From Schistocephalus solidus (Eukaryota; Platyhelminthes; Cestoda; Diphyllobothriidea; Diphyllobothriidae): DNA of 64,000 bases. A program made the position numbers and the translations under genes. The DNA is taken from NCBI GenBank assembly GCA_017591395.1, contig WEDG01011442.1, positions 1 to 64,000 of the forward strand. The letters are read 5' to 3'. Below, piece after piece: positions 33,510-45,558 of the stretch. The notes under the pieces were generated by a model. The model saw nothing but the letters and a program-made list of their open reading frames with translations. It did not search any database and was not told where the DNA came from. The number at the start of each line of letters is the position of its first letter. Within the stretch, counting starts at the first letter, position 1.

Positions 33510-36500
33510 TACTCGCACCTGAGCCAAGTTCCCCGCACAGCGAACTGCAAAGTCTGGAATCAAAAAATTTGTATTCATGGGTTCCAATCCTACGAAGACT
33601 GTCTAATGTCTCACCATTGGGTTAAGTAAATAGTATATGTGTATTTTTTCTCTCTCCCACTGGAAAGTCAATCCCATTTCTCGCCCCGCTCCGAAGTAGT
33701 GGTTGACAGTGAGCCTGTTCACCACTGACACTATTTTCAAAGTTCATTTGGGTGCGTTAAAATTGGGTTAGACGCTCAACTATTTGGTTTTACCGGTTAC
33801 TATTCCTGGTTTCTTGTGTCCAGCTTTTCTGCTAGTTAAAAACGTGGTTGAGTCCAGTGAATCGATCTACAAATCAACCCGAACTCTCAAACACTGGAAC
33901 TCCACAGTAGTTGGACGACTATCAATTACGGGAACATACCGTTTTGTAGGAAGTCTTTAACCCATCACAATGTTGTGAGCGTAAAACCGGAAGCACCTGT
34001 GTTTATCCGCGGATGTCATTGGCCAGGAAGTTTTAGCCTAGAATCGTACACATGTTATCAGTGATGGTGCGATAAATGGACGTAGCAACTGACGACTTAG
34101 CACTAAAAAGCTGCGTTATCTATGGACGATTGGCTGTGGTCAGAAGAATTGTGCTAAACTGGCCTCTGACGGAAGGTGTCATCATGCTTGCACGTTTAGA
34201 GCGCAGAAAGTGCGAGCGACTTGACCTTGGCCAAGAAGAGCAGGCTTGACCACTTTGGTTACTGGACGAACTGCGCCATTTTTCCGTAGAACCTAGATGT
34301 GAATTGAACAGTGAAGGTTGGCAGAACCCCAATGAAGGTATTGACATGCGCGGTGTGCCATTTACGTCTGCACGCACTACAGCTTTAACATGGTCGTAGC
34401 GACGTAATCGGTAGTGGTGTTAGTGGTGGTGATAAGTATACAAATGGGATCTTGCTGCTTCGGATCTCCATCAGTCACATCATCGTTTCACCCAGGTAAG
34501 ACGACTCTGCAGTGGTCTTAAGACGCTTAGCAGTCGCTGCAGATGCATTTGAATAACAATTTTAATGCGTCTGTCAATCGCCCATCAGTAGTTGCATTCT
34601 CTGGGTTACCTCCTATGACCTTTGGTCTAGAGCATTTTCACTTTGCCAGGCACATAAAGCATGCGAATCGGTTCCCGCGCCTTAACTTCTAGAGGGTCAC
34701 CTTATAAGAGCGATCGAATTCTAAACCCATCTTGTGCATTCGCTAGTATTCAAAGGAAACTTGTCACGAAGAAGATACTTAGCTGATATGTCAAAATGCA
34801 ATGGCCTTTTCAGCTATTGTGCAAATTAAGTCTGAAAATCACACATTTTCATTAAAGAGTTTGACTACGACTGTCCTATGCGATTCAGCCAGCACGCTGT
34901 CGAATTTTGAAGCCTGATGCAAAGAACCTAGCGATCCCACGCTAGTGCAAAACAACCGAGAGGCGTCAAACTCAACGAATAATCCATGCGAGAAATTGGC
35001 ACGCAAAGTGAGAAGGCGGTAGAGTGAGAGAAAAGGAAAACCGGGTAGACCAAGAAGAATCCTGGCCTGACAATCGAGAATGACGATCTCTAGAACAGGC
35101 CCAAAGTCGTCAACATGGCAGCGGTGACTTGGGCGCGGCCTTATACATAGTGAGGCAGACTGCGGTGCATCCACGTCACTCTGGTCTCCCATACCACCTA
35201 CTGTCTTCAGATGACTTTACAACGACGACTCGTGGGTGATGTGGGCACAATCTTCAGCAAGGATAAATAGGCCATTTTCGCGTGCCACGCACACACAACC
35301 TGAGGCTATACTCGACATCTATTAGGCCTCGAACCTTGCCTAGATGCTAGCATTATTATGATTTTAATAAAGAGAAGCAATTACAACCTTGACATCGGCC
35401 CCCAAGATAACCCAGTTATCACATCAGTTGGCAGCCGCACCAGTCAATTCGTGGTAGATTCTTACCGTGCCGAATTTATTATAGTGGGGAGTGCGTTGAT
35501 TTTTCGTAACGATAGACTTCCCAGTTTAACAATGCTGACAAAGGCAAGTTATACTGGTATGATCATTTCTGGCTCAGTATCCGTCATCAGCCAGTCATAC
35601 CCATCCCCACGTGGTGCAACACCTGAGGCTCGAACCCGCAACCTGTTGATTAGAAGTCCAGTCCTGTAACTGCTGCGCGGCTGGCAGGGCTCGATAGAGA
35701 GCCGCAAGACAGAGCGGAAGGAGTTAGGTCCGTTAGCGATCAGTGAGCGTTTGTCAGATTTCCCATCGTCAATGTAACTCGCTCTTCCCTTTGCTACACA
35801 CGGCTGACTTTTCTAAATCAAGCCAAGTGAGAATTAGGTTGCGTTTATTTGCTAACAAGACTAAATTGTTCATCTACGCGTGCCACACAGGGTCTGATCT
35901 GCACTTCGTGTGTCGTGCAGCATCAAACAACATGTTTTCCACTTAAGAGAGGTGTTCATCTTCTTAAGCGAAGTTTCACTCACCGTACCTGCGTCGGGAG
36001 CTTGGGTCGCATGCATGCTGCGAGGGGGACTGTTGCTGCGTTGCGGAGCTCAGACACCCACCTATAACTCAGGAGTAAGTGTGTGCAGGTGGGTTTGGGG
36101 ACTGGAATGTGTGGCTCTACTGAAAAGGTTCGTGGAAACGCCAATGGAGAAGTAGCTCGATTCTACTGACGCAGCGTACACAAGTGACATGCGAGTTCTC
36201 GGCAGACGTTGGGACCACGGGCACTAGTTCACTGATCCCGATACGACAGATTCGCATGTGACCGATCACTCCGATTCGTTCGTTGAAATGTGTTCAGGAC
36301 ATAATGCAGAGTCCACATCAGTACTGATGGAAGGGGCTATTGTGGTCGGTCATGCAACAACCGGTGCCCCGACTTATGAGCAAGATGCATCCATTGTAGG
36401 TTTCGGTCAAACTCACTTGACATCATTGAGCGAAGTCAATTACTTGAGAAAATCCAAGTTCTGGAAACACCAATATTCATAAATAAATGGCACGCCAGAT

Positions 36501-37099
36501 CTTTGACCTGACATATCACTCCGGCTGGCCCTGTCACACAGGATGTACAGTGCTATTGGTGGGGAAGCATGGCAGCCTGTGAAAGCTAAGCGAGAAATCC
36601 AACCGATTTTCACAGCAGATATTGAATATTAACGTGCCCATACACGAAACTTCGCACTGAGGTCTTGGAACTTTCAGTACCTACGCTATGCTGCAGTAGA
36701 TGCACCTTCGTCGAGGATGTATAACGAATGCCTGTCTACATGGCCATGTTATGACAAGGTAGCTAAAGTTCTTCAAGGATAAGGAGAAAAACACGTTGAC
36801 CTAAGATTCACGCAGCTGATTTCATGCAGAATCCTACAAATGTGTCCTGACTACAGGGAAGATGGCATCGCACAGGTTTAACAGGTTTGGCACACTGCAT
36901 CGAAGATTGAGAAAGCCATCTTTTTGGCCAATAGCATAGCTCAAAGCAAAGTGAAAGGCTTCTACGACTCAAACGCCGCGTACAGCCGACACGAACATCC
37001 TACTCATACCATCGTGTCCACATTGTCAAAGGAAAAAGGAGTCGCCTACAAGACTCGCTGGACATATCCAGACGTAGTGCTATGTCAAAACGACCAACC
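33510..37099. other. Intergenic, no recognisable gene
   Basis: Downstream of the CUE/Smr gene. It contains the SINE at 35525 and unassigned short frames (34839-35192 minus, 117 codons), with no motif seen. Confidence 0.5.
35525..35700 (-). repeat. tRNA-derived SINE (-)
   Basis: The reverse complement contains ggacttctaatcaacaggtt, the B-box-like gcgggttcgagcctc, the shared gggtatgactggctgatgac body and a ccttTgtcagca tail. The A-box region is damaged. Confidence 0.7.
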
Positions 37100-38450
37100 T
37101 GCATCCCACCACCGATGCAATCGGTGACGTCCACCGTATGCTCTATGAAGTACCAAGCGTGAATTAGTTTTTCCTGAAGCATACCTAAGGAGCATGTACC
37201 AAAAACAGTCCTTCCTCACCTTCTTTACTCCAGTAGCAATTAAAAGTCAGAAAGACCAGAGGCGGGATCGGGCGCAGTGGCAGACTAATCCAAACAGCCC
37301 GTCAGTGCGTGCCACGCACAACATGCCTTCCCCCCGCAAAATACCCAAGGTTTTCATAACAAGGGGTTGGGCAGCTTGGATCACACATGCGTGAGAGTGC
37401 GATAAGGGCTTTACTAAGAAGGAGCCTTTGAGCCAAACATTCTCTCCACAAATCGGTAACTCCACAGAAACACGACGAGATTTCAACCGTCACTTTTGGC
37501 CAGGTTCACTTTGTGCTCCAGAGCATGGCGGTGCAGGGACAGTGACCTACGCGTGGGTTAGTATTAAGTGATAGTAAACTTGCGTTGTAGCTACCGCACT
37601 CTCTTCGTTCACCCGTCTGTGCTCGGCGTAAAGACAGCGTTAATAAGACTGTAAGCGGGGTTGGGCGCAGGTAGGAAGCGCCAAACTCTTCTCGGATCCC
37701 ACGGACGGGTGTGTCATAAAGGTCACATTAAAAAGGAGCCATTGCAGCCTGACTTTCAGACCGCCTGTCAGCCACTCCATACACATACACTGGGTTGATC
37801 ACGCGGTCCGAGTTATCCCGTCCATAGGCAACCTTCAAATGCATGGCTTTAAGCGCACCCCGATAATTTAAGGCGATTCAGATTGTTTATAGTGAGGAAA
37901 ATGCGCTTAGCCATCGATCTCACTCTCTATTCCCATTTCCAACCACGAGTCATTCTGGATAGCAAAAGCAACACCAGTGTCGCGCCACTCCAGAAGAAGA
38001 TGTAGCCGGCACCACCTCCTCCAGTTGACCCTTTTCATAGTATCGGGTCTCGCTGAAAGCAGCAATGTCCACCTTGTATCGCACTAGTTCTCGAGCGACT
38101 AGCGCTGTTCTCCATTCCGACCGGTTGCGCCTTGTATTGTCTAAAAGGGAGCAAACATTACAGGCTGCTAGAGTGAGTGGACTCACCCAAGCAGCCCGGG
38201 GATACCCTGGAGGTTACGGTGGGGGGTAAGGGTGAGGAGAAGAGTTATAGTTGTTATTTTGTGTGTTTTAACCGCGTGAAATTGCAGTCTGCGAGACATG
38301 GTCTACTGCAGCTGTCGTGAGACCCAGCATTTGTTTAGGGTACCTTTTCTAGCCCCTCTCCCCCGCGAGGTGCTAAGCATTGCTGTCCCTAAATAGGGCT
38401 GCAGAGTTATCCCAGACGGCTACCGAACTTCACTATGGGTCACAAATTGG
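37100..38450 (-). mobile_element. Collapsed RTE-like LINE: 5' endonuclease joined to 3' end
   Basis: The block at 37500-37850 matches the 3' untranslated end of the 9.0-12.9 kb LINE (shared stretches around the CTCGGATCCCAC motif and the GCGGTCCGAGTTATC motif). At 37950-38186 on the minus strand it reads L-T-L-A-A-C-N-V-C-S-L-L-D-N, the start of the same endonuclease, followed up to about 38450 by the shared 5' leader. Everything between is missing, so the copy is about 1.35 kb. The edge at 37100 is approximate. Confidence 0.7.
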
Positions 38451-38570
38451 TTAAGTGACAGAAAGACCGATTTGCCTGGACCGCCTCAAATATACTTGAT
38501 GCGCGCGTAGTGAAGCCATCAACCTGATTTCTCATGCCGATATCTACGGCCCCGAGAAAGTTCTTGAACT

Positions 38571-39102
38571 TTATAGGGTTGGATGGTTGAAACTGTCGAA
38601 CTTAAGGAAGATTGATATCATTTCAATCAGGAAACTCTTAAAATTTAAGTCAGCCGCGGCAGGAAATACCTGTAGGAGACAAAGATCGATATCCGTACTG
38701 ATATTGGGTGGGCGATAGAAAAAATCAACGAGCAAAGAGTACTTATATTTCAAGGTAATTTGAAGCCAACAGCCCTCTTCAAACGCGGTAAATTGCGGAT
38801 GGTCCAATGACAGAAATGTCAGTGCTTGCTTAATATAGATACAGCTTTCCTCGACCACGGTTGCCGAGAAGATCATTTCGAGTATAATTTTAACCTAGAA
38901 GAGAGAGGTCGAAGTCGGCTTAGGAAGGTATTGCCCATGTTTCAGTTACTTTAACAATATCTGGACATTGGACGAAGACCAGAGTCTGAAGCAGGAACAT
39001 TTTATTGAGCAAGGACCTGGCAATTAAAACGAACAGTTTAAGTGCGCAAGCTGGTTGTTTTTGATGGAGGGCAGCCAAGTCATCCAGTGTTTGACGCAAC
39101 AC
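38571..39102 (-). mobile_element. CR1-like LINE endonuclease fragment
   Basis: On the minus strand 38920-39102 reads I-A-R-S-L-L-N-K-M and D-I-V-K-V-T-E-T-W-A, the start of an AP-type LINE endonuclease. 38571-38876 reads E-E-G-C-W-L-Q-I and F-F-Y-R-P-P-N-I-S, the next conserved block. Frames are broken between them. It abuts the collapsed RTE-like LINE, suggesting nested insertion or a shared hot spot. Confidence 0.68.
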
Positions 39103-39109
39103 TGAACAT

Positions 39110-42100
39110 AGGGAATGGGTGTTCCCATCGGGTTCTGAAAAAAACGTCGTGGTATAGCAAGATTTTGATGTGGGTAAAAGGAATTAAGATAATGAGGGGT
39201 GAAATGACAGACGGGGGAACTGAGCACCAACGTTTGATATTGGAGCTTAGTCTGGAAACACATGGACAGGGTACTGCAAGCACACACAAAGAGTCGGGTG
39301 AGTCTACTAGTCCAGTTGAATTTTTGAATAATAAATAAATAGGTTAATTGATAAAGAACTTCTTTGACGTCGTCAATCTCCTTGGAACACAGGAAAAAAA
39401 AACCTGAAACTAGAAAAATGACTGTGGAGGGAACGGAGTGGGCGGTACACTGCTTTGAATGGAAGAGGAGCGTCATTCCTAAACGAGAATGCTCACATGT
39501 TTGGTTAAGCAGCCTTGATATAGGATCTGGGGGTTAGTTGGAACTTCGAGATATTTGGGTTGGGATTTTTTTGTTGAATAACAGGCGATTGAAAAAGCGT
39601 ATTTTTCGCGGAGAAGATAAATTCATTCGATTTTCAAGTAGAAGAGGCTTTAGTCGGATTCGTCTTTGAGCTAACAATCTGCGTTGATTTACTAGGAGTT
39701 ACTGGTGGACTTTGTATGGGTGTGGGACTAAGGTAAGTACTGTTGTCTTGAGATCCCTCAAGATCAATCATAGTCAATTTCCGTATAGATTTAACGAGAC
39801 CATATATGACAGTGGATGCGAATCGTTCAGCATTAAAACAAGATTAGTCATTTCTGAGTTGCTTGTCGTCAGTTTAAAATTTTTTAATTCCCTCTTCATT
39901 GGGGTGAGGTCAGGGGAAACTGAGCAATGCCATTTCCGATAGAATTATCTACTAATATCTTTCCTTGACAGCAGGAATTCGACTTCTATCAAGCAGAAGA
40001 GAGTTATTAATATTGAGACATTGCGACTGAGCGAGCGCAGTTGCTTACCATGCGCGACTCTGAATCCCAAGCAACAGCTTTGCAGAAAAAAATGTGCACT
40101 ATCAATAGCAGATATATTATTTAAAATATTGCGCAGCATAAAATTATGCTTGCATTTTATCCGTTATTCAGTTACGGACATAATTACTCCAATGACTTAA
40201 AGGGCCCGTTGGATAACTGTCTCGGAGGTACTAGTTATAGTTCCATGTAGCAGAATATCTATTATTTTGTCAGACGAAAACCTATTATTGCAGGAAAAGG
40301 TGTACGCTTGAGCGACCAGAGCATCAAGAGGCTAAATGTGAACCAAAAACATTTAGAATTTATAATATCTGGGGAAGGTTTAAAAGTCTTGCAAGGGCCA
40401 GATATATCTCCTCCTAGGATTCTATTACTCAAAGACGGAGGGAAGTTAGCAAGCTTATGTCATTTCGAAAGTCTTTCCGGGACATCGTAAACTATTGGAT
40501 AGAATTTTGGTTTGATTAATGGATAAAAGTAGTTAATAATTTAAAATGATATGCTTAAAAGGACTTTTACTGCAGCTAATTTCCCGCAATAAATAGAAAA
40601 AGACAGGCCAGGTGCGGATTCAAGACACAATTGCGCAAAGTGCAACTAATTTATCCAACTGCTTATTTAGGTGGGTACAAATTATACGGGACAGTAAAAA
40701 GAATTTTTCTTAACTAAGAATTCATCAAAATTTATTGCCAAGAAATATGGTAAAAATTTATTTATTTAAAAATCAATCCGCGTGCCATTAACCTTGAGTA
40801 GTGCATGCTGTGCATATGCCGTAAATTTCCTACCAGCGCCAGCCCCGCCTGGCCCCCTCACTAGAAAAACTTTGCGCAGCGGGACCCCGTGATTTTCTCG
40901 CAGTAGCAGCCCTCCTTCCTTTATATCGTACGCCCAGTGCACATAGCTTTCCACATGATAATCGGCCACTACTGATGGCCCCCTAATTGTTGTTTTATTA
41001 AAGGGCCCAATGTTATGGCTTCCGTTTGGCTCCATTCAAGCCATTCCTGCGATGTACCCATTCACTCATGATATAGGATATGTGCTGATGAAATTTGCAA
41101 AGTATTTTATTATAAAAAAGTTGAAAAATATATACATTTGTAGGAAAAATTTGTCATAGTGTGTCCACATTGCTGCCGTTAGCCGGAAGTGGTTGCTAAA
41201 ATAAAAATAAATATGTTGTTTACCCAGGCATGCCAGACTAGATGCACATTATACAAAGAGTTATAAATCACAAAGTCATGATTAAAATAAATATCACTAA
41301 GTTACTAATGTTTAAACCTGAAATACGTTAAGTGTAAAGACATTGATATAATTACCGTATCCCTGGACGCAGACAGTGTTTTGTAAATTGCGGTACTGGT
41401 GCGACATTCCGGGAGCTGGATATGTATTCTGGATTAATTCAATGGAATAGTTTTTACCTTCTCAGTTGCCTCCCGGCGTTTCGTTCTTCCACCATACCTG
41501 TCTCTTGCACCATGGAAACAGTCAATAGCAGTTCTGCGAATAACATCCTCAGAACACTTATTTAAGCTGGTGTTTTGGTGAATGGCGTCTGCAGACGTCA
41601 AGGAAAACGTTATGACCTACCAGTGAAAACTGTACAGAGCGGGCAGCCAATAAATAACCGCTTTTCAGTGGATGCGACCCAGCAGAAGCTGCGGCACAGT
41701 GGTGGTCCAACAAAAAACACGTCAATGGGTTCCGCACGAAATCTCTTTCATTTCATTTCCCCAACCACAGACAGCCTTTCTATCTACAAATCACGCATGA
41801 TGATTAAAAATTTAATATATCCAAACCGCCTCATTCGTATAATCCGGTGTCCTACTCATTCCTTTGGCGAAGTCATCGTAGGCCTCCTCTGTGCACAAGG
41901 GCACAAGGGGAATAGCCATTGCCAGCACTTCCTTGATTATGTTGTTTAAGGCTCCCCATATTTTTTGCATGTTACGAGCCTGCTTCTCTGCACTATAATA
42001 AATTTTTTACTAGGTGAATGGTAAACACAACGTAGCGAATCCACGTCCTTAGGTAGTTCATCGATTGAAGTTGAATGGAAACCTTAAAGATCGTTCACGT

Positions 42101-42389
42101 AGTAGTCTGAGATGCGTATTAGTAACTTATGCTTACTGATAAGAGGACGGCGTGGTAGGTCGTGCTGGTGTATAGTCCAAGGCTTGGATGGGCCCGGTAT
42201 ATTCTCATCAATCCTAGGCCTAAAAATAATATTGTCAAAGGTTTTTACTGCAAGATCGGTGGTGACGTCTGCCAGCCAGCCAGTCTCCGTTCTGGCTTTT
42301 TTGGCCAGCGAATAAATTCATCCTCATATTTCGAAGCCGAAGTCAGCTGGCAAGGATATCTAGATGGATATATGAATAGCATTGGACAC
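39110..42389. other. Intergenic, no recognisable gene
   Basis: AT-rich. The frame at 40766-41035 (minus, 89 codons) looks protein-like (V-F-L-V-R-G-P-G-G-A-G-A-G) and the one at 41575-41949 (plus) is 124 codons. Neither matches a family I know; they could be parts of the decayed DNA transposon. Confidence 0.45.
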
Positions 42390-42790
42390 TTGACAGTTCG
42401 ACCGTCAATTTCGACAAGGTCCACCGTATGCTCCACATCAGGTGGTGTAGGGACGATGACTTGCGCGTGAATTAGTTTTAAGTGATAGTAGCCTTGCGCT
42501 GCAGCTACCGCACTCTCCTTCTCCCCCACCTGAGCCCGATGTCACGACAGAGTGAAGAAGACCGGAGGTGGGAGAGGGCGCCGGTGGCTGGGGCGCCGGA
42601 GCCATCCCTGGGCGTTCCACCACACCTGGCTCGGATCCCACTGTGTGGGAGTGCCATTAAGGCCACATTAAGAACGAGCCATTGCAGTCTGACTCTAAGT
42701 CCGCCAGTCAGTTACTCCAAACAAAAAACACACTGGGCTTAGCACGTGGTCCGAGTTATCCCGTCAGTTGGCAACCTAATGGATAACAAT
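42390..42790 (-). mobile_element. RTE-like LINE 3'-end fragment
   Basis: Shares extended similarity with 9048-9450 and 37500-37850: a TCCACCGTATGCTCCAC block, a CTGCAGCTACCGC block, a CTCGGATCCCAC motif and the GGTCCGAGTTATCCC end. No coding part is recognisable. Confidence 0.6.
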
Positions 42791-42959
42791 GTATTACAAA
42801 CGTCTGCACGGAAGACATTTAAAAATACGAGTCAACAAAAACTTTAAAAAAGGCATTCTTTTGGAACGTGTGCAACAAGGGAATGCGAATAAAGTGATCA
42901 TCAATGTTAAAAGCCACATATTTACAGATAATGTCAAAAAGGGTTGCAGTCGAAGGACT

Positions 42960-43505
42960 TCTTGCGAAATTTGAGGCTTTCAACATAAAAAGGTTTGAAG
43001 AAGAGATGGATGTCTTAAAAGGTCACAGCAGTTAACAAACGGACGGTACTGTATTCCAGTAGCGGAAACAGATGTCAGAACGCACGGTCTGTCACCGACC
43101 AGTACCACGTTGTCGGGCGCTTTAGCCAACAGCACATAACCATTGGTGAAGATGGCCGGGGAGCTGAGGGGTAACTGTTAATATCGTAGTACACCCTCAT
43201 CATCGTCCAACAGCATGGGGCACAACGTTAACTCAGGCATACATCTTTCCGAAAATCGCCTGTACACCTGTGCGGCTACGTTTGTTGACCCCTTTATCGA
43301 ATTACCAATGATTTGTTAAAAAGACTCAAAAGGAAAGGCCAAAAAATTATCCAACACTCCAAACCGACCTGCATCTTCATGGAGGTGAAGTAAACAAAAA
43401 ATATAATATACAATCTCCGCAGAACTATACAATATGGTGAAATCTGAAACAAAGTTATTTAACAAATGGCGGGCAAACTCAAAATATGTCTTGTGTAAAA
43501 TAAGA

Positions 43506-43558
<53 letters not shown>

Positions 43559-44694
43559 TGCAACGGAAAACTGCAAAAATGCATAAACCGGTCATTCTCC
43601 AGATAGGGTTCCAAACAACAGGGCCTTTTTACAGCAAAAATTGTCGAAATTCGGTTGCATTCCAAAACTCGAAAAAATCTAGTGTTCTACACTTGTGCGA
43701 AAATTCCATTGGCAATCACTGACTGCATTTTTGGATGAGGTCATTAAGTGCTGGAGAAAATCTCTTCACACACAAGCTCCACTGATGAAGTAACTTCCGC
43801 TTTACATCCAAGCACACCAGGTGCATGTAGTCCATTGGGAGGCTACTAACCATGTCGATAGATAAATCCTCGAAAGGCGATATGCCACTGTGTTGGAGTC
43901 CCTGCTTTCTTAATCGAAACGAACAGTCGTCGCAAAGACGCCTGATGTACACAGGGAACGTCATGAGGTTAGCAATGGAAATTCCAACAGGACAAACACA
44001 TAGAGTGTTTTCCATTTCCTTCACCAAACGACGTACCTGTCGCATCCACAGTGCCCATTGTGGGCTTTAACCTGTCAGACATATGAGCGAGCTGGAGAGT
44101 CGCATATCACATTGGATAATTTAACGTTTATTTTTTCCCCAGTTTGTGGAACCCGTAGGCCAACTCCAAAAATTTATTTCAATTCATCAATACAATCCCT
44201 CAGAAAATCATCTAGTGGCTCCGGCTTGCCGAACCCAGAGAATACACCTACTACAAACGGCCGTCCAACTACCGGGTAGTTTACTTGAGCAAGAATCGGT
44301 CAGAGGCATTATCCTGATCCTTTGAACTGGATGCCCATTTTAGGAATTTCAGTTGCACACCGGCGGTTCCGCTCATCCAGTAAACCACGTCCAAGGCCCA
44401 GGTGGATATAGCTTCCGTTCTTCAGGACCTTGTTGATGCAAGTACGTGGAGTACGCAAAAACGTTATTGATCCTTAGGAACCTCTGGATGGTAACGATCG
44501 AGTATCTGTAACAAAGATTTAACGGTTGCTAGCGTCATATACGTCTTCCGGCAGACATCCTGCACATCAGCTAGAAAACATCTGCCTTGTAATTCGCTTG
44601 TTTGTTCCGTGACCCCTATTGATTCTGCATTCCAACTCACAATAACATTGCTTGGGAACCTACCATTTGAAACCTCGGAAAAGATTTCAGACAT
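42960..44694 (-). pseudogene. Decayed DNA-transposon protein (transposase-domain type)
   Basis: Minus-strand blocks in order: L-L-Q-I-L-D-R-Y-H-P-E-V-P-K-D (44464-44694), T-F-L-R-T-P-R and Y-I-H-L-G-L (about 44370-44450), V-V-G-V-F-S-G-F-G-K-P-E-P (44200-44280), S-P-F-E-D-L-S-I-D-M-V and D-Y-M-H-L-V-C-L-D-V (43716-44045), W-N-A-T-E-F-R-Q-F-L-L (about 43640), and F-G-V-L-D-N-F-L-A-F-P-F-E-S-F (43316-43400). I recognise this block order from transposase-domain proteins spread widely in animal genomes, without a firm superfamily name. Frame changes, stops and a 50-bp TA microsatellite inside the last third show it is dead. No terminal inverted repeats were seen. Confidence 0.68.
43507..43557 (+). 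repeat. (TA)n microsatellite
   Basis: About 25 TA units without interruption. It splits the 3' third of the decayed DNA-transposon gene. Confidence 0.95.
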
Positions 44695-45537
44695 TTGAGG
44701 CTTCGGTGAGGGGTATAACGCCGATGACGAAGAAAGCGAAGGACCATCTGCTACTTCGGTCGCGAGTTAATTATGTGGAGCCAGCAAAAAAGGCGATATT
44801 TTTGGAGGTAGTGGATGTGGTAGAGAAATTACCAAACAAGAGGTAAGAATGTACTTTGGACGGCTGAAAGTGGTTAAGGACAAAATTTTTATGAATGTAT
44901 GCTGCAATATTACTGTGAATGATTCAATAGCGGATGGTAGAAATATAATGTTAGTCGTTTGACATCTGTTGCATGAAAATATATTTGGATTTAACTGACC
45001 GCTATTGTTCTGAATGAAATGAGTGAGCTTGATATTGGCTTACTGGAGTTTTATCCCAATATGTAAATGTGCCTTAAATTGCATTGTAACTGTGACTTTG
45101 TATTTCGTAAATCATATTCAACATCCCCATTACAAATCTCTGCACAAGGTGATCCTTGTGTTGAAGCTGAGTTCAAGTTCTTTCATGTCCTTTTTAGGAA
45201 AGAGAAGTTAGTAGTCGAACAAGAGAGGAGTCATTTCCTTTTTGCATTTAATGTAAGCAGGATGTTAAACCTGAACAACCTTCAGATAAAAGACGTAAGT
45301 GCTATATAACACAACACCAACTGCCGTATTACACGTGTTTACCCTGTTTAAAACCCAAGTGAATGGAAACGGTCAATTTTTAGCACACAACATTGACATT
45401 ATTTGTTTGTCTACATAGTAAGCGTTAGTATTCTAAGTTGCGCAGTTCGAAAATACTTTTACTTTTCGTGAGGGCTCAAATCAATATTAAAAATGGAAAG
45501 AATGTAAGTTATTGCTTGTGTAATATGTTCTCCCTAG

Positions 45538-45558
45538 ATCTATTCACTCTTTGAAAAA
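45538..45558 (+). CDS. Hexokinase exon: S-L-F-E-K segment
   Basis: A 21-bp micro-exon after CTCCCTAG and before GTAAGA, reading I-Y-S-L-F-E-K. It aligns with the L-F-E-K stretch just before the K-P-F region in related worm hexokinases and splices in phase 0 to the exon at 45687 (T-H-E-L-C-R-P-F-W-L). It has no Met. A GTAAGT at 45504 could be the donor of a preceding exon with a 34-bp intron, but the ATG at 45493 is out of phase, so the true start is unresolved. Confidence 0.55.

Noticed and set aside
40766..41035. An 89-codon minus-strand frame with a Gly-rich R-G-P-G-G-A-G-A-G stretch
   Set aside because: It resembles a P-loop only superficially: it lacks the G-K-S/T ending and has no splice or family support.
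43316..43665. Frames with long Ile-Tyr runs
   Set aside because: The Ile-Tyr runs come from the TA microsatellite. Only the flanking blocks belong to the decayed transposon gene.
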